64,000 nucleotides of DNA from Bacillota bacterium (GTDB lineage: Bacteria > Bacillota > Limnochordia > DTU087). The stretch spans positions 1-64,000 of the forward strand of contig JAAYQZ010000052.1 in assembly GCA_012519025.1 (NCBI GenBank), in the 5' to 3' direction. Position 1 is the stretch's first letter. Every line of letters begins with the position of its first letter. A program made the position numbers and the translations under genes. This document shows positions 49,733 to 58,522 of this stretch, piece after piece. The notes beneath the pieces were generated by a model. That model worked only from the letters and a program-made list of their open reading frames with translations, had not been told where the DNA came from and did no database searches.

Positions 49733-50868
49733 AAATTACTTTTCCCCATATGGGGACTGCATATATTCCTTTCCGAGCTTTGATTCAAGGCGTGGGCTAT
49801 CATGCGGTAGTGCCGCCTCGGTGTACCCAAAAGACTCTTGCTTTAGGGACAAGACATGCACCTGAATCTGCTTGCCTACCTTTAAAAATCAATATCGGCA
49901 ATTATCTGGAAGCCCAACAACAGGGCGCTGAAGGGATCTTAATGGCTGGGGGAATCGGACCCTGCCGGTTTGGATTTTACGGGACTGTGCAAAAGGAAAT
50001 CCTGCAGGATATTGGTATTGCTTTGGAGATGCTCATCATCGAGCCGCCCCAACAAGGTTGGTCGGCATTCATCAACCAATTAAGCTATTTGACACGCAAG
50101 GTTACAAAAGGTGAGATTGCCCAAACACTGGCATTGACTTGGGCAAAATTTACGGCCTGTGATCGACTTGAAAAGGAAAGCCTTAAAACCAGAGCCTATG
50201 AAGCAACTCTTGGTGATACCTCACGAGTTCTGCACCACAGTCTTGAACTAGTTGATCAAGCCAGTTCCCTACAAATGGTCCGTCAGGCGGTAAGAACGGG
50301 TTTGACCTCATTCAAAGCTGTCGCAAAAGACTTAGACCGTGAAGTCTTGACTGTCGGTGTCGTTGGGGAGATTTACACCTTGCTTGAGCCCTTTGCCAAT
50401 TTCTATCTCGAGGAGCGCCTGGGTGAGCTGGGGGTGATCGTTCAACGCCAAGTTTGGTTTAGTGAATGGATTTTGCACCACATCGTCCTGTCCGCCTTTA
50501 AGAAAAGGCGCAACGGCAACTTGCTTCGTTTGGCAAAACCCTATTTAACCCATTTTGTAGGAGGACACGGTCTTGAAACTGTGGCCCATACTGCGGCTAT
50601 GGCTAAAACCGGGGCTGATGGCATCATCCACATCTTGCCTTTTACCTGCATGCCTGAAATAGTGGCACAAAGTATACTGCCGGAAGTTAGTCGGGACTAC
50701 CAGATACCCGTGTTGACACTAGTTGTTGATGAACACTCGGCAGAAGCCGGGATTCACACTCGGCTGGAGGCTTTTGTTGATTTACTGCACAACCACAAAA
50801 GGGCTTTCCAAAAAGCCAGTAAAGGTGTCGAAACATTTGGAAAAAAGGAGATGTACCCCATTGCCTGA
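49714..50868 (+). CDS. CoA-dehydratase-like protein, second subunit
   Basis: MKITFPHMGTAYIPFRALIQGVGY...ACLPLKINIGNYLEAQQQGAEGILMAGGIGPCRFGFYG; ATG at 49729 likely; ends VDEHSAEAGIHTRLEAFVDLL. Confidence 0.85.
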   Translation: MEDKPMKITFPHMGTAYIPFRALIQGVGYHAVVPPRCTQKTLALGTRHAPESACLPLKINIGNYLEAQQQGAEGILMAGGIGPCRFGFYGTVQKEILQDIGIALEMLIIEPPQQGWSAFINQLSYLTRKVTKGEIAQTLALTWAKFTACDRLEKESLKTRAYEATLGDTSRVLHHSLELVDQASSLQMVRQAVRTGLTSFKAVAKDLDREVLTVGVVGEIYTLLEPFANFYLEERLGELGVIVQRQVWFSEWILHHIVLSAFKKRRNGNLLRLAKPYLTHFVGGHGLETVAHTAAMAKTGADGIIHILPFTCMPEIVAQSILPEVSRDYQIPVLTLVVDEHSAEAGIHTRLEAFVDLLHNHKRAFQKASKGVETFGKKEMYPIA

Positions 50869-51865
50869 TCAAGAAAGCCTGTGTTTGGGCATCGATGTCG
50901 GTTCAGTCAGCACAAATTTGGTTTTAATCGATGATCATCACAACATTGTGTATAAGAAATATCTGCGCACACAAGGGCAGCCTATTCCTGTAGTGCAGGA
51001 AGGACTGGCATCTATTGAAAAAACCTACCCGAAAATGAAAATCCAAGCAGTCGGGACTACAGGCAGTGGCCGACAGTTGGCCGGTGCCATAGTTGGGGCC
51101 GATGTCGTAAAAAATGAGATCACAGCCCACGCTGTCGCTGCATGCTGCTTTCAACCGGATGTCCAGACTGTGATTGAAATCGGAGGACAGGATTCGAAAA
51201 TCATAATCCTGCGGGAAGGTGTTGTAACAGATTTTGCTATGAACACTGTCTGCGCCGCCGGCACCGGCTCCTTTTTAGACCAGCAGGCAGCTAGGTTGGG
51301 AATACCTATAGAAGACTTTGGGGAGATTGCCTTGCGCTCCCAAAACACTGTGCGCATTGCCGGTCGCTGCACAGTCTTCGCCGAGTCAGATATGATCCAC
51401 AAGCAGCAGGTGGGGCACAGTATGGCCGACATTTTAGCCGGTTTGTGCGGAGCTATGGTGCGCAATTATATGAACAATGTTGGGAAGGGTAAACAGATTC
51501 GTCCACCAGTGCTTTTTCAAGGCGGTGTAGCTGCCAATCTCGGCATGCGCAAGGCCCTGGAAGAGGAACTTAACTGCCCTGTTGTGGTGCCGCCGGCCTT
51601 CGATGTCATGGGTGCACTTGGTGCGGCATTAATAGCTAAAGAACAGGTGGAATACTCAAACCAACTCACCCGTTTTAGAGGATTTGGCGTCAGCGAAAGA
51701 AGCTTTCAAGTAGACACCTTTATCTGCTCCCATTGTGCTAACCATTGCGAGATTGTCAACATATCTATAGAACAGGAACTTGTGGCACGCTGGGGAGCCC
51801 GCTGCGGTCGATGGAACGTAAAAGAGAAAAACTCCAAATATCCCCACAGTGACAGCGCTTCTTAA
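50861..51865 (+). CDS. BadF/BadG/HgdC-type acyl-CoA dehydratase activase (ASKHA ATPase)
   Basis: CLGIDVGSVSTNLVLID, TTGSGRQLAGAIVGADVVKNEITAHA, EIGGQDSKII, CAAGTGSFLDQQAARLGI. TTG at 50861 with SD aaaggag; the ORF start at 50723 lies inside the preceding gene. Confidence 0.92.
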   Translation: MPDQESLCLGIDVGSVSTNLVLIDDHHNIVYKKYLRTQGQPIPVVQEGLASIEKTYPKMKIQAVGTTGSGRQLAGAIVGADVVKNEITAHAVAACCFQPDVQTVIEIGGQDSKIIILREGVVTDFAMNTVCAAGTGSFLDQQAARLGIPIEDFGEIALRSQNTVRIAGRCTVFAESDMIHKQQVGHSMADILAGLCGAMVRNYMNNVGKGKQIRPPVLFQGGVAANLGMRKALEEELNCPVVVPPAFDVMGALGAALIAKEQVEYSNQLTRFRGFGVSERSFQVDTFICSHCANHCEIVNISIEQELVARWGARCGRWNVKEKNSKYPHSDSAS

Positions 51866-51983
51866 GCTGAACAAAAGCGCCGTTTGTTCGCTCCCCACTT
51901 TCATTGACCCCCTATTGGGTCTGTGCTATGATAAAATGTAATTGGAATAAAGTCATAGCTGTTAAGCAGCAGGGGGCAAAGTC

Positions 51984-53321
51984 ATGTTCATGGGAACGAT
52001 GTCTGTAGATGATAAAAATCATTTAACAATTGGTGGCTGTGATACAGTTGCATTAGCCCACCGCTATGGAACCCCTCTTTATGTTTTAGATGAGCATTTT
52101 CTTCGCCAAAAAGCCCGGACATATCGCACAATTTTCAATGACCTCATTCCCGGCAGTAAAGTCCTTTACGCCGGGAAGGCTTTGTTGAATTCTGCTGTAT
52201 GTCGGATTATGGCAGAGGAAGGTCTAGGACTGGATGTTGTATCAGGGGGGGAACTTTATACCGCCTTAACTGCCGATTTTCCCCGTGAACAAATTTATTT
52301 CCACGGAAACAACAAATCTTCCGCTGAATTGAAAATGGCCTTGGAGCGCGGTATAGGCCGGATCGTTGTAGATAACATTTGGGAGCTAAAGACATTGGGG
52401 GAGCTTGCCGCCCGTCGGGGGGTAAATGTTTCGATCCTTATCCGACTTACCCCAGGAGTTGAGCCCAACACCCATTCCTATGTCCGAACCGGACAATTTG
52501 ATTCAAAATTCGGGTTGCCTATTAATGCCGACACGACCATGGATGCCATTAGGCAAGCAGTGGATATGCCCGGTATTGATCTTAAAGGTTTCCACTGCCA
52601 CATTGGCTCTCAGATTATGGAGCTTGACGCTTACCAAAAAACTGTGAGGCTTATGATCGAGTTTTTGGCACGGCTTAAAAGGGGGCTGGGTTTGACAGTC
52701 GAAGAATTGGATTTAGGGGGCGGCCTTGGTATTACCTATCTGCCTGATGAAAAGTCGCCAAGCCTGTTGGATTACGCCCAGGCGATCAGCAGTGCCCTTA
52801 CCACCAGCTGTCAAAAACATAGATTGGCAATGCCCCAAATTGCCGTGGAACCGGGGCGCTCCATTGTGGGAGAAGCCGGAATTACGCTTTATACCATTGG
52901 TGCAGTTAAGGAAGTTCCCGGTGTGAGAAAATACGTCGCTGTCGATGGAGGTATGGCAGATAATCCGCGGGTTGCTATGTATGGTGCCAAATATACGGGG
53001 TGCTTGGCCAATAGAGTGCTTGATGATGCCGAAGAATTGGTCACTATTGCCGGTAAATGCTGTGAATCCGGCGATATTTTGATTAGGGATATTTCACTGC
53101 CCACTGTGCGGACGGGAGATATATTGGCTGTATATGCAACCGGAGCCTACAATTACTCTATGGCCAGCAATTACAATCGTTTACCAAGACCTGCCATGGT
53201 TTTAGTGTGGCAGGGGAAAAGTGATATTATTGTTGAACGGGAAACATATGATGACCTGGTTCGCTTAGATCGGATACCTCAAAGGTTGACCGAGGCCAAG
53301 GCGGCTGTGGTCAAGGGGTAA
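51984..53321 (+). CDS. lysA: Diaminopimelate decarboxylase
   Basis: YAGKALLNSAVCRIMAEEGLGLDVVSGGEL, CHIGSQI, EPGRSIVGEAG, CCESGDIL, GAYNYSMASNYN. Confidence 0.97.
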   Translation: MFMGTMSVDDKNHLTIGGCDTVALAHRYGTPLYVLDEHFLRQKARTYRTIFNDLIPGSKVLYAGKALLNSAVCRIMAEEGLGLDVVSGGELYTALTADFPREQIYFHGNNKSSAELKMALERGIGRIVVDNIWELKTLGELAARRGVNVSILIRLTPGVEPNTHSYVRTGQFDSKFGLPINADTTMDAIRQAVDMPGIDLKGFHCHIGSQIMELDAYQKTVRLMIEFLARLKRGLGLTVEELDLGGGLGITYLPDEKSPSLLDYAQAISSALTTSCQKHRLAMPQIAVEPGRSIVGEAGITLYTIGAVKEVPGVRKYVAVDGGMADNPRVAMYGAKYTGCLANRVLDDAEELVTIAGKCCESGDILIRDISLPTVRTGDILAVYATGAYNYSMASNYNRLPRPAMVLVWQGKSDIIVERETYDDLVRLDRIPQRLTEAKAAVVKG

Positions 53322-53336
53322 AGGGGGACTATAATC

Positions 53337-53954
53337 TTGAATATCCAAAGTCTTATTTTACTGGTACCGGCCTTGCTCTATGCGATATCGGTGCATGAAT
53401 TCGCCCACGGCTTTATAGCCTATAAACTGGGCGATCCAACTCCCAGGTACCAAGGAAGACTTACCCTCGATCCCCGGGCCCACATAGACCCCATGGGGGC
53501 TTTGATGCTTCTTTTGTTTCGTTTCGGTTGGGCCAAACCTGTGCAGGTAAACCCGCTGTATTTTAAAAACCAAAAACAAGGTATGGCATTAGTGGCTTTG
53601 GCCGGTCCTTTGGCGAATTTCATTTCAGCATACGGGTTTCTTTTAATGATCAGCATTTTGCCACCGCTGTTTCCACCGAACGTCAGTGTCGTGCTTTACC
53701 AATTTTTGATTCTCAACGTTCAATTGAACCTCGGGTTAGCAGCATTCAACTTTCTGCCGATCCCGCCTTTAGACGGATCGAAAATCGTCGCTTGGCTGGT
53801 TCCCTCCAAATATCAATTTTCTTGGCGGCGCTTGGAAATGTACGGGCCATTGATTTTACTTATACTTTTAATTACCGGCATGGTTGGCCGCCTGATCGGC
53901 CCGATATTATCGGTACTGCAGCGTCTACTTTTTAGCTTGCCCAACTTCCGATGA
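53337..53954 (+). CDS. Site-2 protease family (M50) membrane metalloprotease
   Basis: VHEFAHGFIAYKLGDPTPRYQGRLTLDPRAHIDPMG; NFLPIPPLDGSKI. Confidence 0.94.
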   Translation: MNIQSLILLVPALLYAISVHEFAHGFIAYKLGDPTPRYQGRLTLDPRAHIDPMGALMLLLFRFGWAKPVQVNPLYFKNQKQGMALVALAGPLANFISAYGFLLMISILPPLFPPNVSVVLYQFLILNVQLNLGLAAFNFLPIPPLDGSKIVAWLVPSKYQFSWRRLEMYGPLILLILLITGMVGRLIGPILSVLQRLLFSLPNFR

Positions 53955-54002
53955 AGATTGTCAGATGAATTTGTGCCACCAGGTTTATAGAAGGCGGAAG
54001 AT

Positions 54003-54749
54003 ATGGATTACCAGGTACAGCTGGATGTCTTTGAAGGTCCCCTTGATTTGCTTCTGCATTTAATCGGACAAGAGAAACTGGATATCCACGATATAGAAAT
54101 TGCTGTCATAACTCAGCAGTACCTAGATTATCTGGCGACAATGCAGGAGTTTGATCTAGAGATTACTGGAGATTTTTTGGTAATGGCAGCAACTTTGCTC
54201 CAACTTAAGGCGGATGCTTTGCTTCCCATGCCCGGAAAGCAGTCAGAAGACGATGAGGAAGATGCGATTTACAGCCGAGAGGATTTGGTACGCCGGCTCC
54301 TTATTTTGAGCCAATACAAAGATGCAGCCGGTTGGTTAAATCGGCAGGCGAAAGCTAGTGGCCTCTCTTGGACGCGGCCGTTTTCCACCTTGGGCCCACC
54401 GGGTCCTAATCTTTATGAAAACCCCATTGGCAAAGCGACTGTTTTGAATTTGGCTTTGGCCCTTCGTGAGGCATTGACCAGCAAAAGGGAAAGGGAACAA
54501 ATCCATGAAATTCAGGCAAAAGAGGTAAACATTGAGGTTAAGATCGACCAAATCATATCGCTTATTCAAAGACGTTCCCAAGCCACTTTCCACAGCCTTT
54601 TAGGCAGTGCACCTACCCGCACGGAAGTTATAGTCATTTTTTTGGCCGTATTAGAGCTGGCCCGTTTAGGAAAAGTCCAAGTCGAACAAAAGGTGCTTCT
54701 TGGACCCATTGCGATCAAGGCAACAAAATTCCTTGAAAAGTCTGTGTAG
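54003..54749 (+). CDS. scpA: Segregation and condensation protein A
   Basis: YQVQLDVFEGPLDLLLHLIGQEKLDIHDIEIAVITQQYLDYL. Confidence 0.97.
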   Translation: MDYQVQLDVFEGPLDLLLHLIGQEKLDIHDIEIAVITQQYLDYLATMQEFDLEITGDFLVMAATLLQLKADALLPMPGKQSEDDEEDAIYSREDLVRRLLILSQYKDAAGWLNRQAKASGLSWTRPFSTLGPPGPNLYENPIGKATVLNLALALREALTSKREREQIHEIQAKEVNIEVKIDQIISLIQRRSQATFHSLLGSAPTRTEVIVIFLAVLELARLGKVQVEQKVLLGPIAIKATKFLEKSV

Positions 54750-54760
54750 GAGGCCAAAAT

Positions 54761-55291
54761 GTGAGCACGGAAAAAGCTAAAGCTGTCCTGGAAGCCATTA
54801 TGTTTGCCCACGGGGAGCCTGTTCCTTTGGAAAACCTGGCAGATGCAGTTGGCCGGACTTCGGAAAATACTAAGCTTTTGCTGGCAGAAATGGCTCGCAG
54901 GTTTCAGGATGCCGGGCACGGTATTGAATTGAGATTTATTGCCGGAGGATACCAATTGGCCACAAAATCTGAGTTGGCTCCGTTCCTTGAAAGCTTCAAA
55001 AGGCCTAAAGTAAGCCAGGGGTTATCCCAAGCAGCATTGGAAACCCTGGCAATTATAGCTTACCAACAGCCGGTAACTAAAGTCCACCTTGAAGACATCC
55101 GAGGAGTCAATGCCGATTCGGCAGTAAACACACTTCTTGAAAGAGGCCTTATAGAGGAATTGGGTAGAGCAGACGGGCCGGGCAGACCGATTTTGTTTGG
55201 CACAACTGAGATATTTCTAAAGCATTTTGGTTTGGCCGCTTTAAGTGACTTACCGAGGTTGCCGGACAGGCAAATACCATTTTCAAAGTAG
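54761..55291 (+). CDS. scpB: Segregation and condensation protein B
   Basis: LSQAALETLAIIAYQQPVTKVHLEDIRGVNADSAVNTLLERGLIEELGRADGPGRPILFGTT. Confidence 0.97.
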   Translation: MSTEKAKAVLEAIMFAHGEPVPLENLADAVGRTSENTKLLLAEMARRFQDAGHGIELRFIAGGYQLATKSELAPFLESFKRPKVSQGLSQAALETLAIIAYQQPVTKVHLEDIRGVNADSAVNTLLERGLIEELGRADGPGRPILFGTTEIFLKHFGLAALSDLPRLPDRQIPFSK

Positions 55292-55324
55292 TAGATTCTG
55301 GATAGGCAGTGCAAACTAGAATCG

Positions 55325-55972
55325 GTGATGACCATGTGGCAGTGCGTTTTTTGGGGTCTAGTAATTCTACTGCTGACAATACCTTTTGTGCCCTGGCGGG
55401 TGGCAATACATTATCGGGTTGGACAAAGAAGCGATCTCAATCTGCGGATTACTTGGTTGGGATTTGATATGGTGGGTACAGCTGAACAGTTCATGCATTA
55501 CAGCCGCCGATTGGTGGAACGTATATTTAGATCGTGGGGCAAAATCCCCACGACAAAGGAGATAAATGTAAACAGTGTCCTCGAGGACACGGATTGGTCT
55601 CAACTTATGGCATCTTGGCGTGTTTTCAACCGATACTTTGGGGCATTTGTAAACCCCCTGCTTAAAAGTGTTAGAAATTTAAATTGGTACATAAAACTGG
55701 GTTTTGCCGACCCTGCTTTGACTGCCTTGACGGTTGGAAGTCTGCAGGGTTTGGGGGCGTTTGCGGAGGCACATCTGCAAAAAAAACTTGCGTTGGCAGC
55801 TTCCTGCTTGAACTGGGCAATAGCACCCAATTTTGAAGGTGTCAACCAACTAGACCTACAGCTAGACTGCATACTGATGCTTAATCCGGGCTATATTATG
55901 GTTGCCGGCAGTTTTGATCTTTTGCGCTCTGTGCTCCGGAAAGGAGTGGATGTTGTTGGTCCAAGATCCTAA
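55325..55972 (+). CDS. DUF2953 protein (YtfI-like)
   Basis: N-terminal TM and LSNPIMY-type antisense excluded; located directly upstream of a YtfJ/GerW gene as in Bacillus ytfI-ytfJ. Confidence 0.75.
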   Translation: MMTMWQCVFWGLVILLLTIPFVPWRVAIHYRVGQRSDLNLRITWLGFDMVGTAEQFMHYSRRLVERIFRSWGKIPTTKEINVNSVLEDTDWSQLMASWRVFNRYFGAFVNPLLKSVRNLNWYIKLGFADPALTALTVGSLQGLGAFAEAHLQKKLALAASCLNWAIAPNFEGVNQLDLQLDCILMLNPGYIMVAGSFDLLRSVLRKGVDVVGPRS

Positions 55973-56435
55973 TCATCCCATTGAAGGTTTGATGCATACA
56001 ATTATGGACAGCCTTAGTGAAATGGTTGATGTAAACACTATTTTAGGGGAGCCTGTAGAAACGCCGGATGGCGCGGTAGTTCTGCCCGTATCACGGGTCT
56101 CTTTCGGTTTTGTTGCCGGAGGAACAGATCAGCCATTTCTCGACGAAGAAACGTCTAAAGCTACACATAAGGATTCACAATCGGGCGATGCCAAGACAGC
56201 CAACCGTCCTTTTGGCGGCGGCAGTGGTGCCGGAATGAGTATAAACCCTGTAGCATTTCTCGTAGTTCGACAAAATGAGGTTCGCCTGATGTCTGTGGGC
56301 GGCAATCTGATCTATGATCGATTGCTGGATCTGGCCCCCAAATTGGTAGATCAAGTCCAAGGCATTTTAAACCAAAAGCAATACAGCGAAAAGCCTGCAT
56401 GGGCCTACAACGGAGGTCAAAACAACCCCTCATGA
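55950..56435 (+). CDS. ytfJ: GerW/YtfJ-family sporulation protein
   Basis: HPIEGLMHTIMDSLSEMVDVNTILGEPVETPDGAVVLPVSRVSFGFVAGG; ATG at 55950 with SD aaggag. Confidence 0.93.
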   Translation: MLLVQDPNHPIEGLMHTIMDSLSEMVDVNTILGEPVETPDGAVVLPVSRVSFGFVAGGTDQPFLDEETSKATHKDSQSGDAKTANRPFGGGSGAGMSINPVAFLVVRQNEVRLMSVGGNLIYDRLLDLAPKLVDQVQGILNQKQYSEKPAWAYNGGQNNPS

Positions 56436-57577
56436 AGTACGGCCGCCTAAGTTTTAAGTATTTGGTATGCTATGCTGTAATCGCTGTTCTCTTGTTGTCC
56501 GGCAGGGGGAAGGCGCAAGGGAGTTTGGCAATTTCGGCTAGTGCTGCTATTTTGATGGATGGGCCCACAGGTCAGATCTTGTGGGCCAAAAATCCTGATT
56601 GGCAAAGACCCATGGCAAGCTTGACAAAAATTATGACTGCTGCGTTGGTTTTAGAACGCTGTGATCTGAATGATTCAGTAACTGTTAGTTTAAACGCGGC
56701 ACGCACAGAAGGTTCTTCCATGTATGTCAGAGCAGGGCAAACTTACCGAGTTGAAGATCTGCTCCACGGCCTAATGCTTGTTTCCGGCAATGACTGCGCC
56801 GCCGCCTTGGCAGAATACGCCGGCGATAGCCAAGAAGCATTTGTCAACTGGATGAATCGAAAGGCAAAGCTCTTGGGTGCCGAAAACACGCGTTTTGCAA
56901 ATCCCCATGGGCTGCCTGCCCCGGATCACTATTCCACTGCTTCAGATCTGGCCTTGATCGCCAGATATGCCTTGGCCAACCCAAAATTTGCTGAAATAGT
57001 TTCATCTAAACAAGCAACCTATTTTGACCCTGCATCTGAAAACCCGCGCACAATACAAAACAAGAATCGCATGCTTTGGGACGTAGAAGGGGCTGATGGG
57101 GTTAAGACCGGTTATACATTGGCAGCCGGCCGCTGTTTGATTGCATCGGCTACACGGGAAGCCCGCCGGGTAATTGCAGTGATATTGGATGGACCAGATA
57201 TGTGGGAAGATGCCAAGACGCTTCTTGAGTACGGCCTGGAGGCGTTCTCCACGCGCCTTGTGGGCAGGAAAGGGCAAGAAGTGGGCCGTGCAGCAGTTTT
57301 GAAGGGTCTCTCACCCACTACTTCCGCTGTGCTGGGTGAGGATCTATGGGTCACTTTGCCTATTAAAGCCCAAATTGAACTGGAGTACCTTCAGGGAGCC
57401 CCCCCGACCGCACCGATAATTCAATGGGCACCCATTGGGATGCTTCAGATCAAACATGCAGGCAGCGTTGTGGCAGCCGCGCCTGTTTTAGCAGGACAGG
57501 ACATAAAAAGCAGCGGGTTGAAAAACTATGTCAGTCATTTTCTCAGCAAGGTAAAGGAACTTGTGCGCGCAAACTGA
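56432..57577 (+). CDS. dacF: D-alanyl-D-alanine carboxypeptidase (DacF-type)
   Basis: RPMASLTKIMTAALVLE (SxxK), VSGNDCAAALAEY (SxN), DGVKTGYT (KTG). ATG at 56432 overlaps the ytfJ stop. Confidence 0.92.
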   Translation: MKYGRLSFKYLVCYAVIAVLLLSGRGKAQGSLAISASAAILMDGPTGQILWAKNPDWQRPMASLTKIMTAALVLERCDLNDSVTVSLNAARTEGSSMYVRAGQTYRVEDLLHGLMLVSGNDCAAALAEYAGDSQEAFVNWMNRKAKLLGAENTRFANPHGLPAPDHYSTASDLALIARYALANPKFAEIVSSKQATYFDPASENPRTIQNKNRMLWDVEGADGVKTGYTLAAGRCLIASATREARRVIAVILDGPDMWEDAKTLLEYGLEAFSTRLVGRKGQEVGRAAVLKGLSPTTSAVLGEDLWVTLPIKAQIELEYLQGAPPTAPIIQWAPIGMLQIKHAGSVVAAAPVLAGQDIKSSGLKNYVSHFLSKVKELVRAN

Positions 57578-57692
57578 TCTGTAAAGCAGCAAAACATGCA
57601 TTCCTACCCCGTCTTTTTGGATCCTAAGGAATCCAAGGTGCACGGGGAATTTAAGTTTGGCAGTGTTTTTCGCAACCGGGGAGTGATTATTT

Positions 57693-58433
57693 TTGAGTAA
57701 GATACGACTACAAAAAATCTTGGCTGACGCCGGAATAGCTTCAAGACGTGCCAGTGAAGAGCTGATAACAGCCGGTCGGGTGGAGGTGAATGGTAAGATA
57801 GTGCAAACACCGGGCAGTAAAGCTGATCCGAACAGAGACATTATCTCGGTTGACGGTGAGCGCATCCCCGCCCCGAGCCCTAATGAATATTTCCTTCTGC
57901 ATAAACCGATGGGGGTAGTATCTACATCGAGTGATCCCCAAGGGCGTCCGACGGTTATGGATTATTTACCGAAAACCAAGGCCAGAATCTATCCCGTCGG
58001 CAGGCTTGATATGGACAGTGAGGGATTGGTCTTTTTAACCAATGACGGGGATATGACACTCATTTTCACCCATCCGCGCTATGAAGTAAAAAAGCGATAT
58101 CTGGTCGAAGTGACAAATCATCCAACACCCGCAACCATCAAACGGCTCAAACAAGGTGTTAGACTTGATGACGGCACAACAGCTCCGGCAAAAGTAAAAC
58201 TTATAAAAAGCCTCGCAAACAGTGCTTTATTGGAATTTGAAATCCACGAAGGCAAAAATCGACAGATTAGACGAATGTGTGCTGCTTTGGGTCACCAAGT
58301 ACTTTCTTTGAAACGCTTCCAGATGGGCCCGTTGACACTTGCTGACCTGGCCTTGGGGGAATGCCGAAAACTCAAACCACCAGAAGCTTTGGAACTCCAT
58401 GAATTTGTCCGGAAAGTTAAACAGGGTCAATGA
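57693..58433 (+). CDS. rluB: Ribosomal large-subunit pseudouridine synthase (RluB/RsuA family)
   Basis: S4 domain RLQKILADAGIASRRASEELI; catalytic PVGRLDMDSEGLVFLTNDG. TTG start. Confidence 0.93.
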   Translation: MSKIRLQKILADAGIASRRASEELITAGRVEVNGKIVQTPGSKADPNRDIISVDGERIPAPSPNEYFLLHKPMGVVSTSSDPQGRPTVMDYLPKTKARIYPVGRLDMDSEGLVFLTNDGDMTLIFTHPRYEVKKRYLVEVTNHPTPATIKRLKQGVRLDDGTTAPAKVKLIKSLANSALLEFEIHEGKNRQIRRMCAALGHQVLSLKRFQMGPLTLADLALGECRKLKPPEALELHEFVRKVKQGQ

Positions 58434-58522
58434 TGGGCTAAGGTTTTGCAAAGTATTATAGCTTGTGGTAAGATATCTCAAAATAGCTGGAGCAATCGGC
58501 TGTTCAAGGGAGGTTTTCCGAT

